The notes under the pieces: generated by a model
The model's input: only the letters and a program-made list of their open reading frames with translations
Databases searched by the model: none
Told to the model about the DNA's origin: nothing
Shown: positions 6,574 to 14,298 of the stretch, piece by piece
Numbering within the stretch: position 1 is the first letter of the stretch
How the letters are laid out: the number at the start of each line of letters is the position of its first letter
Program-made: the position numbers and the translations under genes
IMG/VR virus record: IMGVR_UViG_3300042922_000423
Coordinates: 1 to 43,316 of that record
Origin: a virus
Reading direction: 5' to 3' (one strand)
DNA: 43,316 bases

Positions 6574-6662
6574 TTACCGCACCTCCCTTCCGCTGTGAAA
6601 TCACCAAGCATGAACCCGACAATGAAGGTAAATACTGAAAACAAATAAGCTGCTAGTATCAT
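6570..6662 (-). CDS. Single-span membrane peptide, 30 aa
   Basis: The ATG overlaps the Rha stop by 4 nt (ATGA), with GAGGCGAG as ribosome site inside the end of rha, and its TGA overlaps the next GTG by 4 nt. This double coupling argues that it is a real gene. The product begins MILAAYLFSVFTFIVGFM (one membrane helix) followed by a short polar end. Small membrane peptides like this are common in phage early operons; role unknown. Confidence 0.68.
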   Translation of the reverse strand: MILAAYLFSVFTFIVGFMLGDFTAEGRCGK

Positions 6663-7312
6663 GACACTCGCCTCGGCACCCAAGCCTCTATGTAGCGGAC
6701 AGCTGACTGCATATCCTTACGCTTGATGTCTTTGTAGCTGGTTACCGCAAAGCGGTCTTTAATCTCCCTATGAAGCTCGCTAAATAGCTTTCCACGAATC
6801 TCTTTATCACTTTCCAACCCATATACCCTGCTGTTGACTGCCTTTTGGATTCTGCGCTGTTCCCCGTGATCCAAGGTGATTTGATTTTCCACCATGCCTC
6901 GTACCTCTTTTATTTCAGTTTTAACGATTGTTATTTCTTCTGCTGTTTCTAGTGAGAGTTTCATCGATGCCATGAGTTGTTCTTTTTCGGATAGAACTCG
7001 CGGCTTCTTCAATTCCTCTTCCATTTGTTCAAATTGGTCAATATACGCTTCTTTAAATTTCATTGCCTCTTTCCCGGTGTAACCCATGGCCAAAAGAGTA
7101 AATCCTTTTTTGCTTGCGTAATACATTGGCAACTCTTTATTTTGAGAATTAACATAAGTGGACTCCACGAAATTGTGGACTCTAAATTCTTCACTGCACC
7201 CTAGATCGCGAATATCTTGAAGCACTCTGTCGTGCCTTTTTCCAAACACTTCTGCAACTGTTAATGAATCTGTGACAACATGACCTTTTTCCACGAACAC
7301 TAACTGATTCAT
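6659..7312 (-). CDS. rha: Rha-family regulatory protein / antirepressor with ORF6C-like C-terminus
   Basis: The N-terminal 100 residues carry the Rha pattern: TDSLTVAEVFGKRHDRVLQDI, then FVESTYVNSQNKELPMYYAS, KKGFTLLAMGYTGKEAM and KFKEAYIDQF. The C-terminal half (QITLDHGEQRRIQKAVNSRV to the end) resembles the ORF6C domain found behind many phage antirepressor-type DNA-binding domains. It likely binds DNA and modulates phage development. ATG start with AGGAGG 8 nt upstream. A terminator (7386-7408) lies just upstream, so it may have its own promoter in the 74-nt gap. Confidence 0.9.
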   Translation of the reverse strand: MNQLVFVEKGHVVTDSLTVAEVFGKRHDRVLQDIRDLGCSEEFRVHNFVESTYVNSQNKELPMYYASKKGFTLLAMGYTGKEAMKFKEAYIDQFEQMEEELKKPRVLSEKEQLMASMKLSLETAEEITIVKTEIKEVRGMVENQITLDHGEQRRIQKAVNSRVYGLESDKEIRGKLFSELHREIKDRFAVTSYKDIKRKDMQSAVRYIEAWVPRRVS

Positions 7313-7385
7313 TCGTTTCTCCTCCTATGCACCGCTTTTATTTTTATGATTAGTTTCATTCCTCAAATTTCGCCATTCGGCTAAA

Positions 7386-7408
7386 AGAAAAGAGGTTTTT
7401 CAACCTCC
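7386..7408 (-). terminator. Intrinsic terminator within the early operon
   Basis: Reading the minus strand, GAGGTT pairs with AACCTC across a short A-rich loop, followed by TTTTCTTTT. The stop codon of the preceding gene lies in the left arm. It would attenuate early transcription before rha unless antiterminated. Confidence 0.65.
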
Positions 7409-7897
7409 TAAATTTGGCTGGATACATTCCCATTGATAGTCTTTAAATTGAATCTCATCATTTTTGATAATCGTTCCCTTATGAATCTCAATATCTTGGT
7501 TAAATTCCATGCCACGTTCAAAGGCATAAATTTTAAGGTCAATACCATATTCTTTTGATAGTTCTGCTAAAGGATTAGCATCAATACCCCAAGCAGCCTT
7601 GTAATCCTCGATAACTAAAACATGCGTTTCGGCATCTTCATCCCGAATTTCCCACTCAATGGAGCTACTTTCAATAAAATTTCTACGCGTTCCTTTCACA
7701 TGAAAACCATCATTCCCTGTTGACTCAATTCTCATTGACCACTCATCCTCAATTAAATTTACATCTGGGGCTTTCAAGTCTGGTCTTAGAGCTTGAATAA
7801 TCATTGGATGAATAGGTGTAAATGCCTCTAACAAAAACCTTCTAATATTTTCTTTGGAGCCACGTACCTTTAAATTACCTTCACACCAATTTGGCAT
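7400..7897 (-). CDS. Api92/YubB-like protein (MPNWC family), 165 aa
   Basis: The start is set at the ATG at 7897, because GGAGGAG lies directly upstream; the longer frame to 7942 has no ribosome site and overlaps the previous gene. The product begins MPNWCEGNLKVRGSKENI, the very characteristic opening of the Api92/YubB ferredoxin-like family (DUF1281-type) seen in phages and plasmids. The remainder has alternating strand and helix segments (SIEWEIRDEDAETHVL). Biochemical role is not known for the family. Confidence 0.82.
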   Translation of the reverse strand: MPNWCEGNLKVRGSKENIRRFLLEAFTPIHPMIIQALRPDLKAPDVNLIEDEWSMRIESTGNDGFHVKGTRRNFIESSSIEWEIRDEDAETHVLVIEDYKAAWGIDANPLAELSKEYGIDLKIYAFERGMEFNQDIEIHKGTIIKNDEIQFKDYQWECIQPNLGG

Positions 7898-7938
7898 TGT
7901 TTCTCCTCCATTTTTAGTTAGTTTGCAACTGGAATTAA

Positions 7939-8169
7939 TCAATTACTGTCCATCAAATACTTAAAATCCTGCACCATCTTATCAATGTCCCCGTTATAGA
8001 ATTTGTTGTAATAATGGCGATTTAAAACAGTTAATTTATCATTTTCTTCTTGAAGTTGCTGTGCGTATCTAATAACGGAAAAGATCATTTTAAACTCCAT
8101 ATCGTCACCAAGATTTTTGAGTAATTCTTGCTTTTGAAGGAAGTGTTTTTCCATTTGTTCTAAATTCAC
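7939..8169 (-). CDS. Hypothetical helical protein, 76 aa
   Basis: GTG start at 8169 with GATGGTG about 8 nt upstream; an ATG five codons later is possible. The protein is mostly charged helix (EQMEKHFLQKQELLKNL; YAQQLQEENDKLTVL) with a probable short coiled coil. Function unknown. Confidence 0.7.
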   Translation of the reverse strand: MNLEQMEKHFLQKQELLKNLGDDMEFKMIFSVIRYAQQLQEENDKLTVLNRHYYNKFYNGDIDKMVQDFKYLMDSN

Positions 8170-8214
8170 GGTACAAACACCATCTTTCTGTAGGGTTTTT
8201 CTTCGTAAAGCGAA

Positions 8215-8481
8215 CTATAGAATATCTTCTTTCCAATCCCAATACGTGTCACCAGTTTCAATTTCTTCGCCATCTTCAGCTTCTTCATAAACAGGCTGTT
8301 TTGTGTCTTCTGAATAAAATTGTTTTTCGATTTTTGCTAATACAACGTGTTCATCTGTAGTAAATTCATCATCAAATGAGTTTTTGTACCATTGTTTTTC
8401 TTCGTCATATACCTTTTCGGCTTCTTGCTTGTTATCCGTTGTAAGAACTAAACCGTTGTCGTGACTCCAAACCATCCACAT
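8215..8481 (-). CDS. Highly acidic protein, 88 aa
   Basis: The longest frame extends to 8634, but its first 51 codons are a shadow of the MBL gene. The ATG at 8481 has AAAAAGGAGTG at 6 nt and is the real start. I count 26 Asp/Glu and 8 Lys in 88 residues, no Arg and no Cys. There are several Trp and Tyr, and the C-terminus (EEAEDGEEIETGDTY) is very acidic. A DNA-mimic or inhibitor role is conceivable, but nothing in the sequence proves it. Confidence 0.78.
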   Translation of the reverse strand: MWMVWSHDNGLVLTTDNKQEAEKVYDEEKQWYKNSFDDEFTTDEHVVLAKIEKQFYSEDTKQPVYEEAEDGEEIETGDTYWDWKEDIL

Positions 8482-8515
8482 AAATTTCACTCCTTTTTTA
8501 TTTCGCATTTTGGGT

Positions 8516-9217
8516 CTAAGGTACTTTAACAACTTTCCCGGTAAGCTTTTGAATTTCTTTTTTGAATAGATCCGCGTCTGAATTTGTATCTGAAAGATGC
8601 AGCAACCAAATTTCCTGTACCTTTGATAAATCATTGGCTTTTAAAAATTCCCTCACGTTCTCCAAGCTGAAATGGGACCGCATGAGTCGTTTTTTTCTGC
8701 CTTTATCTATAAACCCCTCGGCTACGTTTTGATTAAGGATAGCTAGGCTGTAATTGCACTCGACCATGATGTGTGTAAGCCCTTTAAACTTGTAACGGAT
8801 GAAATACGTGTCAGTAGCAAAAAGTAATTTCTCACCCTGCTGGTTAGCCAAGAGAAATCCAATTGGTTCGCTGACATCGTGCTCCACTTCAAAAGGTAAG
8901 ATGGTCCATGTACCTATTCGGAATTGTTCTTTGACCGTTACAGGCTTCGTTCTGTGTCCGCTAATACTAAGTGACTCAAATGTTCCTTTCGAAGCGTACA
9001 CATCGATTCCAGCCTTCATAACATCCTTTATCGCTTTCACATGGTCATTATGTTCATGGGTGACTAGACAGCCTGCTACCGATGAAACTTGAAAGTTAAG
9101 ACCACGCATAATCTCTTTGTAGGCAATCCCACATTCCAAAAGGAGGGGAGTACTACCATCCGTTACGTGATAACAGTTCCCCTTACTACTGGAAGCTAAA
9201 GCTTTAATCTCAATCAA
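8516..9217 (-). CDS. MBL-fold metallo-hydrolase (YycJ-like)
   Basis: The metal-binding signature THEHNDH sits near residues 53-59, with further ligands expected at the His of VEHDVSEP, the Asp of FATDT and the His of LLHLSDTNSD. The opening IEIKALASSSKGNCYHV is typical of YycJ/WalJ-type hydrolases. In Bacillota phages such genes often follow recT and may provide a nuclease activity for recombination, which is inferred from context. The TTG start overlaps the recT stop by 4 nt, so expression is coupled. Confidence 0.9.
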   Translation of the reverse strand: MIEIKALASSSKGNCYHVTDGSTPLLLECGIAYKEIMRGLNFQVSSVAGCLVTHEHNDHVKAIKDVMKAGIDVYASKGTFESLSISGHRTKPVTVKEQFRIGTWTILPFEVEHDVSEPIGFLLANQQGEKLLFATDTYFIRYKFKGLTHIMVECNYSLAILNQNVAEGFIDKGRKKRLMRSHFSLENVREFLKANDLSKVQEIWLLHLSDTNSDADLFKKEIQKLTGKVVKVP

Positions 9218-10110
9218 AACCCTGGACCGCCCACATATTCCATTTGTGGTTGTTGTACTTCGATGTGAGGAGGTTCGTTATTTTCAATTTGTGCTGGTTC
9301 TTTAGGTGATTCTTCAAACTCCACATCGATAATCTCGCCATTGGCGTTATTTTTAATTTCCTCTTCTAGTTGCGCTTCCTCCGCCGCATCATCTGCACGA
9401 TTAACATGCTGCATAACCAAGCTACTATCATCGGAAGAATTCATAAACTTTTTACAAGCACGGTTTATAACTGTTTTCTTTGCCATTTCTCCCTTAAATT
9501 CATCGTGCGTACTTCCCTCTTTTTCTACCGATTGCCCCTTTGCCCAAAATTGAGCTTTGCTCCAAGCTTTTCTGATTTCATCAATTGTCATTAGTTCGTG
9601 GTAAACGCTACCATCATCCATCACGATGGTTGCATATGCTCCGATTACTTTGTCTTTGTTGATGTTTCCGAATTTCTGCTTATGTGTAAGATTGGTGATT
9701 CGACCGTTAACTATTTCGTAGTCAACTTCATCCCCTTCATAAATGACAGCTGCGTCGATGTTTTTTGCATCGGTTACACGTTTGGTAACGGCCATCGTAC
9801 CGAAATAGGATCTTTGAAACACAAGTACGGTGCCGTAAACGATGAAATAACCTTGTTTCTTCGCTGGATTCAACCCTTGAACAACCATATCCAAAAGAGC
9901 GTTCGCAACACTGTCTCTTGTACAAACCTCTAATGCGGGTTTTTGGTTTCTATCCTTGATAGTTTGCAGGATAAGCCATGCAGATTTCATGGCATTCTCT
10001 GGGCTGTAGTTAGCAGGGAAATGAACCTCTCCCTTTTCCTGAAATTCTTTTACCTTTGCCGCTACAATATCAACCGTATCTTTTTTAATTAGTGCTAATT
10101 GATTACTCAT
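9214..10110 (-). CDS. recT: RecT single-strand annealing protein
   Basis: At 298 residues this has normal RecT length. Recognisable parts are VVQGLNPAKKQGYFIVYG, LVFQRSYFGTMAVTKRV, and DEFKGEMAKKTVINRACKKF. RecT coats single-stranded DNA and anneals complementary strands during phage recombination and genome circularisation. The C-terminal 50 residues are acidic and low-complexity. ATG start with AGAGGAGG; the upstream stop overlaps it (TAATG). The partner exonuclease is not an obvious RecE/YqaJ; the adjacent SbcC-like ATPase and MBL hydrolase may supply that role. Confidence 0.95.
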   Translation of the reverse strand: MSNQLALIKKDTVDIVAAKVKEFQEKGEVHFPANYSPENAMKSAWLILQTIKDRNQKPALEVCTRDSVANALLDMVVQGLNPAKKQGYFIVYGTVLVFQRSYFGTMAVTKRVTDAKNIDAAVIYEGDEVDYEIVNGRITNLTHKQKFGNINKDKVIGAYATIVMDDGSVYHELMTIDEIRKAWSKAQFWAKGQSVEKEGSTHDEFKGEMAKKTVINRACKKFMNSSDDSSLVMQHVNRADDAAEEAQLEEEIKNNANGEIIDVEFEESPKEPAQIENNEPPHIEVQQPQMEYVGGPGF

Positions 10111-12092
10111 TAAATTGCCTCCTCTAAGCTATTTTCTATCTGTTCTACCCTAAGTACCTTATCCGCTTCTGAAACGATTAGGCTGACCACCTGAGCCTTT
10201 GTATCAATTAATTTCGTGACTGCTTCCGCGTTATCAACAAAGATTGGAGCTGAGAAACCGTAATGTTCGGAAAGTGTATTAATGATGTCTAATCCAACAT
10301 TAATTTTCGCCGCATTATTAAGCCCTGAGGAGTATGGCACGCCTTTGAAAAGCGTCTCGCATACTTCTGTTAGCCCACCGTTGATTTGCTCTGAAAATAG
10401 CTTGAATTTGGCGTATTTGAACTTGCTATTAATCTTCTCTTCCAGTAAGTTCACCTTGGTACGGATAAACTCTTCTGTTAGGTACAGTTCGCCTTCCAAC
10501 TTTTCAAACTCTGCCGCAAGTTGTCTTTCTTGTGCTTTTAGTTCAACGATTCTTGTCTGTGATTGAGATACCACCGCGAATTTCCCTAATTCCCCTTGAA
10601 GTTGATCGCGTTTTATTTTTAATTCAGTAACTTCAAACTGTATTGATTGAATCGATTGTTCAGCCGCTTCTTTTAATTCAAGGATTTCCTCTGCAATCAA
10701 CTGTTTTTCTTCTAATTTCGTTGCGTATTCAGGATTTTCTAAAATATCCACAATAGTGATTTCGACTGTGGACAACTCCCCTTTAAGCTTAGTAACTAGC
10801 TCTTTCTTTTCTTTTAATTGACCTTCGATTTTTAAAATTTCTTTATCTAGTTGGTCATTGGCATTTTTCACTTCATCCAGCTTTTCTTTCGCCTGCTTAC
10901 CCTTTTTCTGAATGGATTCTAGGCGCTCGGATTTCGTCCGATTAAATTCAGCTAACGCTTTATCTTTCGCTGATTGCACTTGTTCTTCTGGTAGAGACTG
11001 ACCACATGTAGGGCAACTACAATCTGACTCATGGGTAAATACCCTGTCGTTCACCTCATGCCATTCTTTTAATAGTCGCTCTCTGTTATCATTCAAATCG
11101 TTAATGTTGTATACATTCATTTGTTTGCGCTGTTTAATTGATTCAATCTTTGAGCCAAGGATTGTTACATTTGAGTTTTCTTCTTGGATACGAGCTTTTA
11201 ACGAATAAACCTTGTCGTTTGAGTTAGCCTGGTGCTCTTGTTTAATTTGAAGCATAGAAATTTCGATTTCTTGAATTTCTTTTTGTTTGGCAGAAATAGC
11301 ACTACCGTTCCGAATATTATTTATCAAAGTCATTTTTTCATCGATATCGCCGTTAAGTTGAGTAATCTCAGCTTCCAGTGATTGTTTTTCAACTCCATCC
11401 AACTGAGGCAATGACCGCTGGATTTCATCAATTCGAACCGGTATTTTTTCTATTTCCTTATTAATTTCTGTCCTTCGAGCCGCAATGATTTTCCGATGGT
11501 TTTCAATGGACCGACCTTGTAAGATAGTTGGTAGTGCTAACAGCGAACTATCACTGGCGATAACCTCCGCATCCGATATATCACCACAGATTTCTAGCAA
11601 TGTTTTACGACGATCTTGCCACTTCACTTGCTCATTAAAGTAAGATGGTGATGTAAGTAGTTTGAAAATATCCTCTTTGATGATGGAATCGACTTTCGCT
11701 GTGTACTCGTTTTTCTTGGAAGGAACACCGTCGATATAATATTTTGTTTCGTGACCTGTGAAATCAGCTGTTGCTGAACCACGCTTTTTAGTCCACTTTT
11801 CCATGTAAACCTTACGAAGAGTAAGGGTAATACCGTTAATATCAAACGTAGCTTCAACCTCGTGTTCTAAGCCATGGAGCTCTTTTCCATCGACAAGGGT
11901 TTTAATGGCAAAATCCTTTTTGTTCTGGCTATCTTTGTCAAATAAAAGCCACATACAGCTATCAAATATAGTGGTTTTTCCTGTTGCGTTATCGCCAAAT
12001 ATAGAAGTATTAAGACCATTAAGAGTCATTGCAAAATATGGGATTCCTTTGAAATTTTTTAATGTTAGACTTGTGAGGGTTAATCTGTTCAC
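10110..12092 (-). CDS. SbcC/Rad50-like SMC-type ATPase
   Basis: Walker A is GDNATGKT at residues 33-40. Long coiled coils (about 200-340 and 370-500) flank a zinc-hook-like CSCPTCGQ (Cys358, 360, 363). A degenerate signature (SSGLNNAAKINVGLDI) and a Walker-B-like APIFVDNAEAV are near the C-terminus, where the usual Asp-Glu pair reads DNAE. At 660 residues it is shorter than cellular SbcC. It likely works with RecT and a nuclease in end processing. GTG start overlapping the upstream stop (GTGA), with GAGGAGG as ribosome site. Confidence 0.9.
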   Translation of the reverse strand: MNRLTLTSLTLKNFKGIPYFAMTLNGLNTSIFGDNATGKTTIFDSCMWLLFDKDSQNKKDFAIKTLVDGKELHGLEHEVEATFDINGITLTLRKVYMEKWTKKRGSATADFTGHETKYYIDGVPSKKNEYTAKVDSIIKEDIFKLLTSPSYFNEQVKWQDRRKTLLEICGDISDAEVIASDSSLLALPTILQGRSIENHRKIIAARRTEINKEIEKIPVRIDEIQRSLPQLDGVEKQSLEAEITQLNGDIDEKMTLINNIRNGSAISAKQKEIQEIEISMLQIKQEHQANSNDKVYSLKARIQEENSNVTILGSKIESIKQRKQMNVYNINDLNDNRERLLKEWHEVNDRVFTHESDCSCPTCGQSLPEEQVQSAKDKALAEFNRTKSERLESIQKKGKQAKEKLDEVKNANDQLDKEILKIEGQLKEKKELVTKLKGELSTVEITIVDILENPEYATKLEEKQLIAEEILELKEAAEQSIQSIQFEVTELKIKRDQLQGELGKFAVVSQSQTRIVELKAQERQLAAEFEKLEGELYLTEEFIRTKVNLLEEKINSKFKYAKFKLFSEQINGGLTEVCETLFKGVPYSSGLNNAAKINVGLDIINTLSEHYGFSAPIFVDNAEAVTKLIDTKAQVVSLIVSEADKVLRVEQIENSLEEAI

Positions 12093-12418
12093 GCTGTCTC
12101 CTCCTCTTCCTTTTCCAATGCCGCCAATTCTTTCAACAATTCTTCTTTTCTGGATTCTTTAAACTGTGGAAACAGATCCAAGTTTGTTGCTATGGCGAAA
12201 ATTTTTATTCCTTCAACAGAGATAGAAATTTTATAAGGGTATTCAGAACTTGATCGTCTTTCGAGTTCTAGATTTTCTTTACCAACTAATTCGGATAAAC
12301 ACACATGTACTTCTCCGTCGATGTGAATATTCGTTGACCCTTCTTCCTTAAATTGACTTTTCAAATCCTTGAATTGATTACTTAAATCAGCTAATTTTTT
12401 GAGCAATTCGATGTTCAT
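12089..12418 (-). CDS. Hypothetical protein upstream of the SbcC-like ATPase, 109 aa
   Basis: ATG with AGGAGG at 8 nt. N-terminal helix with a coiled-coil feel (LKKLADLSNQFKDLKSQFK), a central probable beta region (IHIDGEVHVCLSELVG), and a C-terminal Glu/Lys helix. Four-base overlap with the ATPase start suggests equal expression and possibly a partner role. No known domain recognised. Confidence 0.75.
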   Translation of the reverse strand: MNIELLKKLADLSNQFKDLKSQFKEEGSTNIHIDGEVHVCLSELVGKENLELERRSSSEYPYKISISVEGIKIFAIATNLDLFPQFKESRKEELLKELAALEKEEEETA

Positions 12419-12443
12419 TATTAATTCCTCCTAATAATTTCTT

Positions 12444-12533
12444 TTGATAATATTGGAGGGCCTGATATACTATAAGTAGTTGATTTTTTCTAAGGCCCCA
12501 ACCGAAACCCTGTGTCCGAAGCACGGGGTTTTA
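12444..12533 (+). ncRNA. Putative short plus-strand transcript (unit A)
   Basis: The best promoter of the three units: TTGATA at 12444-12449, 16-bp spacer, TATACT at 12466-12471 preceded by TGA (extended -10). It is followed by a terminator, CCCTGTG (12508-12514), TCCGAAG loop, CACGGGG (12522-12528), TTTT. The predicted RNA is about 55 nt (from about 12478) and contains no coding frame with a ribosome site. It lies in the gap between two minus-strand early genes, antisense to the leader of the downstream gene. Confidence 0.48.
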
Positions 12534-12866
12534 TGCTGTTGTAAATTCAAAGCCGTATTCCTCATGAAGAACTTTTTCTAAAACCTTTTCTGCAAAGACT
12601 GTTAACCTCGATTCGTCCAGCACCACCCCCATTTCGTTTATGTTGTGAAAGGTGAAAAACACCCTTTCTTCCAGATACCGTTTTAAATTTCCCTTGAGGA
12701 TCTGTTCTTGGAAATTCTCCTGGTCGATGACTATCTCGTCACCTTCTAATAGCTCCGTACCGTAGAAATCAATGCCGCAGCATTCCGGCTGGTTTACTAC
12801 ATTTTCTAATCCCTGAATTTTGAGATAACCGTATTGGTTCATTTCTGATATCATTGGATGTTCCAT
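12531..12866 (-). CDS. YqaI-like hypothetical early protein, 111 aa
   Basis: ATG start overlapping the upstream stop (TAATG) with GGGGTG before it. The product opens with MEHPMISEMNQYGYL and contains DFYGTELLEGDEIVID, with a C-terminus like YGFEF. This resembles the small YqaI proteins that precede recombination genes in the B. subtilis skin element and related prophages. Function of that family is unknown. The gene is two positions upstream of the SbcC-like and recT genes, which fits. Confidence 0.72.
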   Translation of the reverse strand: MEHPMISEMNQYGYLKIQGLENVVNQPECCGIDFYGTELLEGDEIVIDQENFQEQILKGNLKRYLEERVFFTFHNINEMGVVLDESRLTVFAEKVLEKVLHEEYGFEFTTA

Positions 12867-13207
12867 TAGCAGTTCACCCCTGTAATTTTGATGTTGAATA
12901 AATCAAGCGTAATTTTAATTCCTTCCAATTGACCTGCGTGAAATGATCCACTTGATTCTGAGATGTATTTTTTATAGAAAAACTGAGCTTCTTTATAAAT
13001 TTTTGATATTTTCTCTTCGGGACTAGGTTCCACATCGAACCCCACATAAAGCGCTGAACAAAGTGCATTTAAGCTTAATGCCCGTAACGGTTTTTCATCA
13101 TCAGTCCAAATGTGGTCCACATGCCAGCGGACAATATCTTCATCCGTGACCTTTTTCCTAGCGACTTCTAACGCTTTTGCTTGTTCCCTTGTTAAAATGA
13201 CCTTCAC
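12866..13207 (-). CDS. Hypothetical early protein, 113 aa
   Basis: Two GTG codons are possible. I prefer the one at 13207, since GGCGGTG lies 6 nt upstream, whereas the GTG at 13216 sits too close to any ribosome site. The product begins with a beta-strand then helix (VILTREQAKALEVARKKV), has an aromatic central part, and ends near TLDLFNIKITGVNC. The stop overlaps the next ATG (TAATG). Role unknown. Confidence 0.72.
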   Translation of the reverse strand: MKVILTREQAKALEVARKKVTDEDIVRWHVDHIWTDDEKPLRALSLNALCSALYVGFDVEPSPEEKISKIYKEAQFFYKKYISESSGSFHAGQLEGIKITLDLFNIKITGVNC

Positions 13208-13294
13208 TTGTTTCACCGCCCTTGTTTGATAGCCATTGAAGCAAAACTTTTTAGCCTCTTCAGATAAAAAACGATTTGTTATTCATCCTTTTTA

Positions 13295-13486
13295 TTAAGA
13301 AACTTTCCCTTGCTGGTCAATCCAGTTGAAAAATGCGTCGCGGTTCACCTTTTTTAATCTACCGATACGAACCACAGGAAAGCCTTGTTGGTCCATTAAT
13401 TCATAAGCAATCCGTTTGCCAATCCCTAAAATCTCCATTATGTCTTTCACGTTTAGTACTAAAGGGTAATCTTCTTTACGTTTCAC
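13295..13486 (-). CDS. Excisionase-type helix-turn-helix protein
   Basis: A 63-residue protein with the HTH_17/excisionase pattern: LNVKDIMEILGIGKRIAYEL followed by a wing (FPVVRIGRLKKVNRDAFFNWI). Such proteins bend DNA next to attachment sites and direct the integrase towards excision, though some are regulators. GTG start with AAGGAGG. Its place as second gene of the early operon, under the repressed promoter, fits an induction-linked excisionase. Confidence 0.8.
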   Translation of the reverse strand: MKRKEDYPLVLNVKDIMEILGIGKRIAYELMDQQGFPVVRIGRLKKVNRDAFFNWIDQQGKVS

Positions 13487-13521
13487 CAGTTCTTCCTCCT
13501 TATTGACCTATAGGGACACCA

Positions 13522-13710
13522 TTAATCGAAAAAAATTTCGTTTACTACTGTTCTTAGTGCCCTAGCGATTCTGATTTTCAATGATGCATTTATCGGCCTC
13601 TTCTCATTTTCGAGTGCGCTTAAGTACGATACGCTTATTTTTAACATTTTCGCCAATTCCGCTTGAGTGAGTTCTAGTTCAAGTCGTCTTTCTTGTATTC
13701 GGTTTGGCAA
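13522..13710 (-). CDS. Cro-like XRE-family regulator
   Basis: 62 residues comprising a single helix-turn-helix domain (LELTQAELAKMLKISVSYLS, then ENEKRPINASLKIRIARAL). TTG start with a near-perfect AAGGAGGTG. It is the first gene of the leftward early operon and is divergent from the repressor gene, with shared operators between. It probably competes with the repressor and shuts off lysogenic expression. Confidence 0.85.
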   Translation of the reverse strand: MPNRIQERRLELELTQAELAKMLKISVSYLSALENEKRPINASLKIRIARALRTVVNEIFFD

Positions 13711-13726
13711 TCCATCACCTCCTTAT

Positions 13727-13746
13727 GGTTTCCCTAACGGTCAACC
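13727..13746. promoter_or_regulatory. Operator O1 (20-bp dyad)
   Basis: GGTT-N2-CC-N4-GG-N2-AACC is an exact two-fold symmetric arrangement. It lies downstream of the early -10 box and just before the Cro-like gene. It shares its half-site (GTTTCC / GTTGACC) with O2, O3 and O4. Confidence 0.72.
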
Positions 13747-13757
13747 ACTGTAACCTT

Positions 13758-13786
13758 AGTATATATCCAGTTTCCCCAAAGGTCAA
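13758..13786 (-). promoter_or_regulatory. Early leftward promoter
   Basis: On the minus strand, TTGACC (13786-13781) and TATACT (13763-13758) are separated by exactly 17 bp, a near-consensus sigma-A promoter. The -35 lies within operator O2, and O1 sits at the transcription start, so repressor binding would block it. It drives the Cro-like gene and the whole early operon. Confidence 0.82.
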
Positions 13787-13788
13787 CT
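13769..13788. promoter_or_regulatory. Operator O2 (20-bp dyad)
   Basis: AGTT-N2-CC-N4-GG-N2-AACT, a symmetric site of the same class as O1. It covers the -35 box of the early leftward promoter. Confidence 0.72.
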
Positions 13789-13823
13789 AATATCTTTTAG
13801 TTTTTTTAATTATTTTTCAGTTG

Positions 13824-13829
13824 TATAAT
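13824..13829 (+). promoter_or_regulatory. -10 box of the repressor promoter
   Basis: A perfect TATAAT upstream of the repressor gene on the plus strand, in a very A/T-rich context. No clear -35 at 17 bp (T-run only), so expression may be activator-assisted or weak. Operator O4 begins 10 bp downstream. Confidence 0.62.
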
Positions 13830-13838
13830 ATAGAGTGA

Positions 13839-13860
13839 ATGTTTCCTTTTCGGGAAACAT
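13839..13860. promoter_or_regulatory. Operator O4 (inverted repeat ATGTTTCC/GGAAACAT)
   Basis: Perfect 8-bp arms separated by six bases, between the repressor -10 box and its start codon. Its GTTTCC half-site matches those of O1-O3, suggesting autoregulation of the repressor. Confidence 0.65.
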
Positions 13861-13881
13861 ATTTTGTGGGTGGTGGAAACT

Positions 13882-14220
13882 TTGAAAGACATTGGACGAA
13901 GAATTAGAGAAATTAGAGAAGAAAAGAAAATGAGACAGGAGGATTTAGGAGAAAAGCTAGGGAAGACAAAAAGTTATATATCTAAATGGGAAAGAGGAGC
14001 GAAACCGATCAACCTGGAAAACCTACAGAAAATCGCAGAAGCGCTCGAAGTAGATGTAACTGAACTCTTTCCAGATAAAGAGAAAACAACTAATCCATTT
14101 TCAGGCGATGATGATTGGTTTTTTGTAATGAATGAATTAAAAGAAAAAGGATTCACTCCAAGCGAGGTCTATTTAAGAATGGCGCAAGAGTCAGTAAAAA
14201 AGGATAAAAAAGGTGAGTAA
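13882..14220 (+). CDS. XRE-family phage repressor (CI-like), 112 aa
   Basis: The N-terminal helix-turn-helix is clear: RRIREIREEKKMRQEDLGEK, then KTKSYISKWERGAKPINLEN. A short C-terminal tail (DDDWFFVMNELKEKGFTPSE) probably mediates dimerisation. There is no LexA-type Ser/Lys peptidase domain, so induction is not by RecA-stimulated self-cleavage. I prefer the TTG at 13882 (GGGTGGTGG upstream) over upstream TTG or GTG codons. It is divergent from the Cro-like gene and flanked by operators. Confidence 0.85.
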   Translation: MKDIGRRIREIREEKKMRQEDLGEKLGKTKSYISKWERGAKPINLENLQKIAEALEVDVTELFPDKEKTTNPFSGDDDWFFVMNELKEKGFTPSEVYLRMAQESVKKDKKGE

Positions 14221-14298
14221 AAAGAACCCAAAAGACACAAATGAGTAACATTCGACAAAATTAGAACCAATTTGTCGAAATTGTGCAATAAGAAAAAG

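Noticed and set aside
8482-8634. N-terminal extension of the acidic protein (frame open to 8634)
   Set aside because: Overlaps the end of the MBL gene and lacks a ribosome site; the ATG at 8481 has a strong one.
9737-9925. Cys/Arg-rich 62-codon frame within recT
   Set aside because: Lies in another frame of a clear recT gene, no start context.
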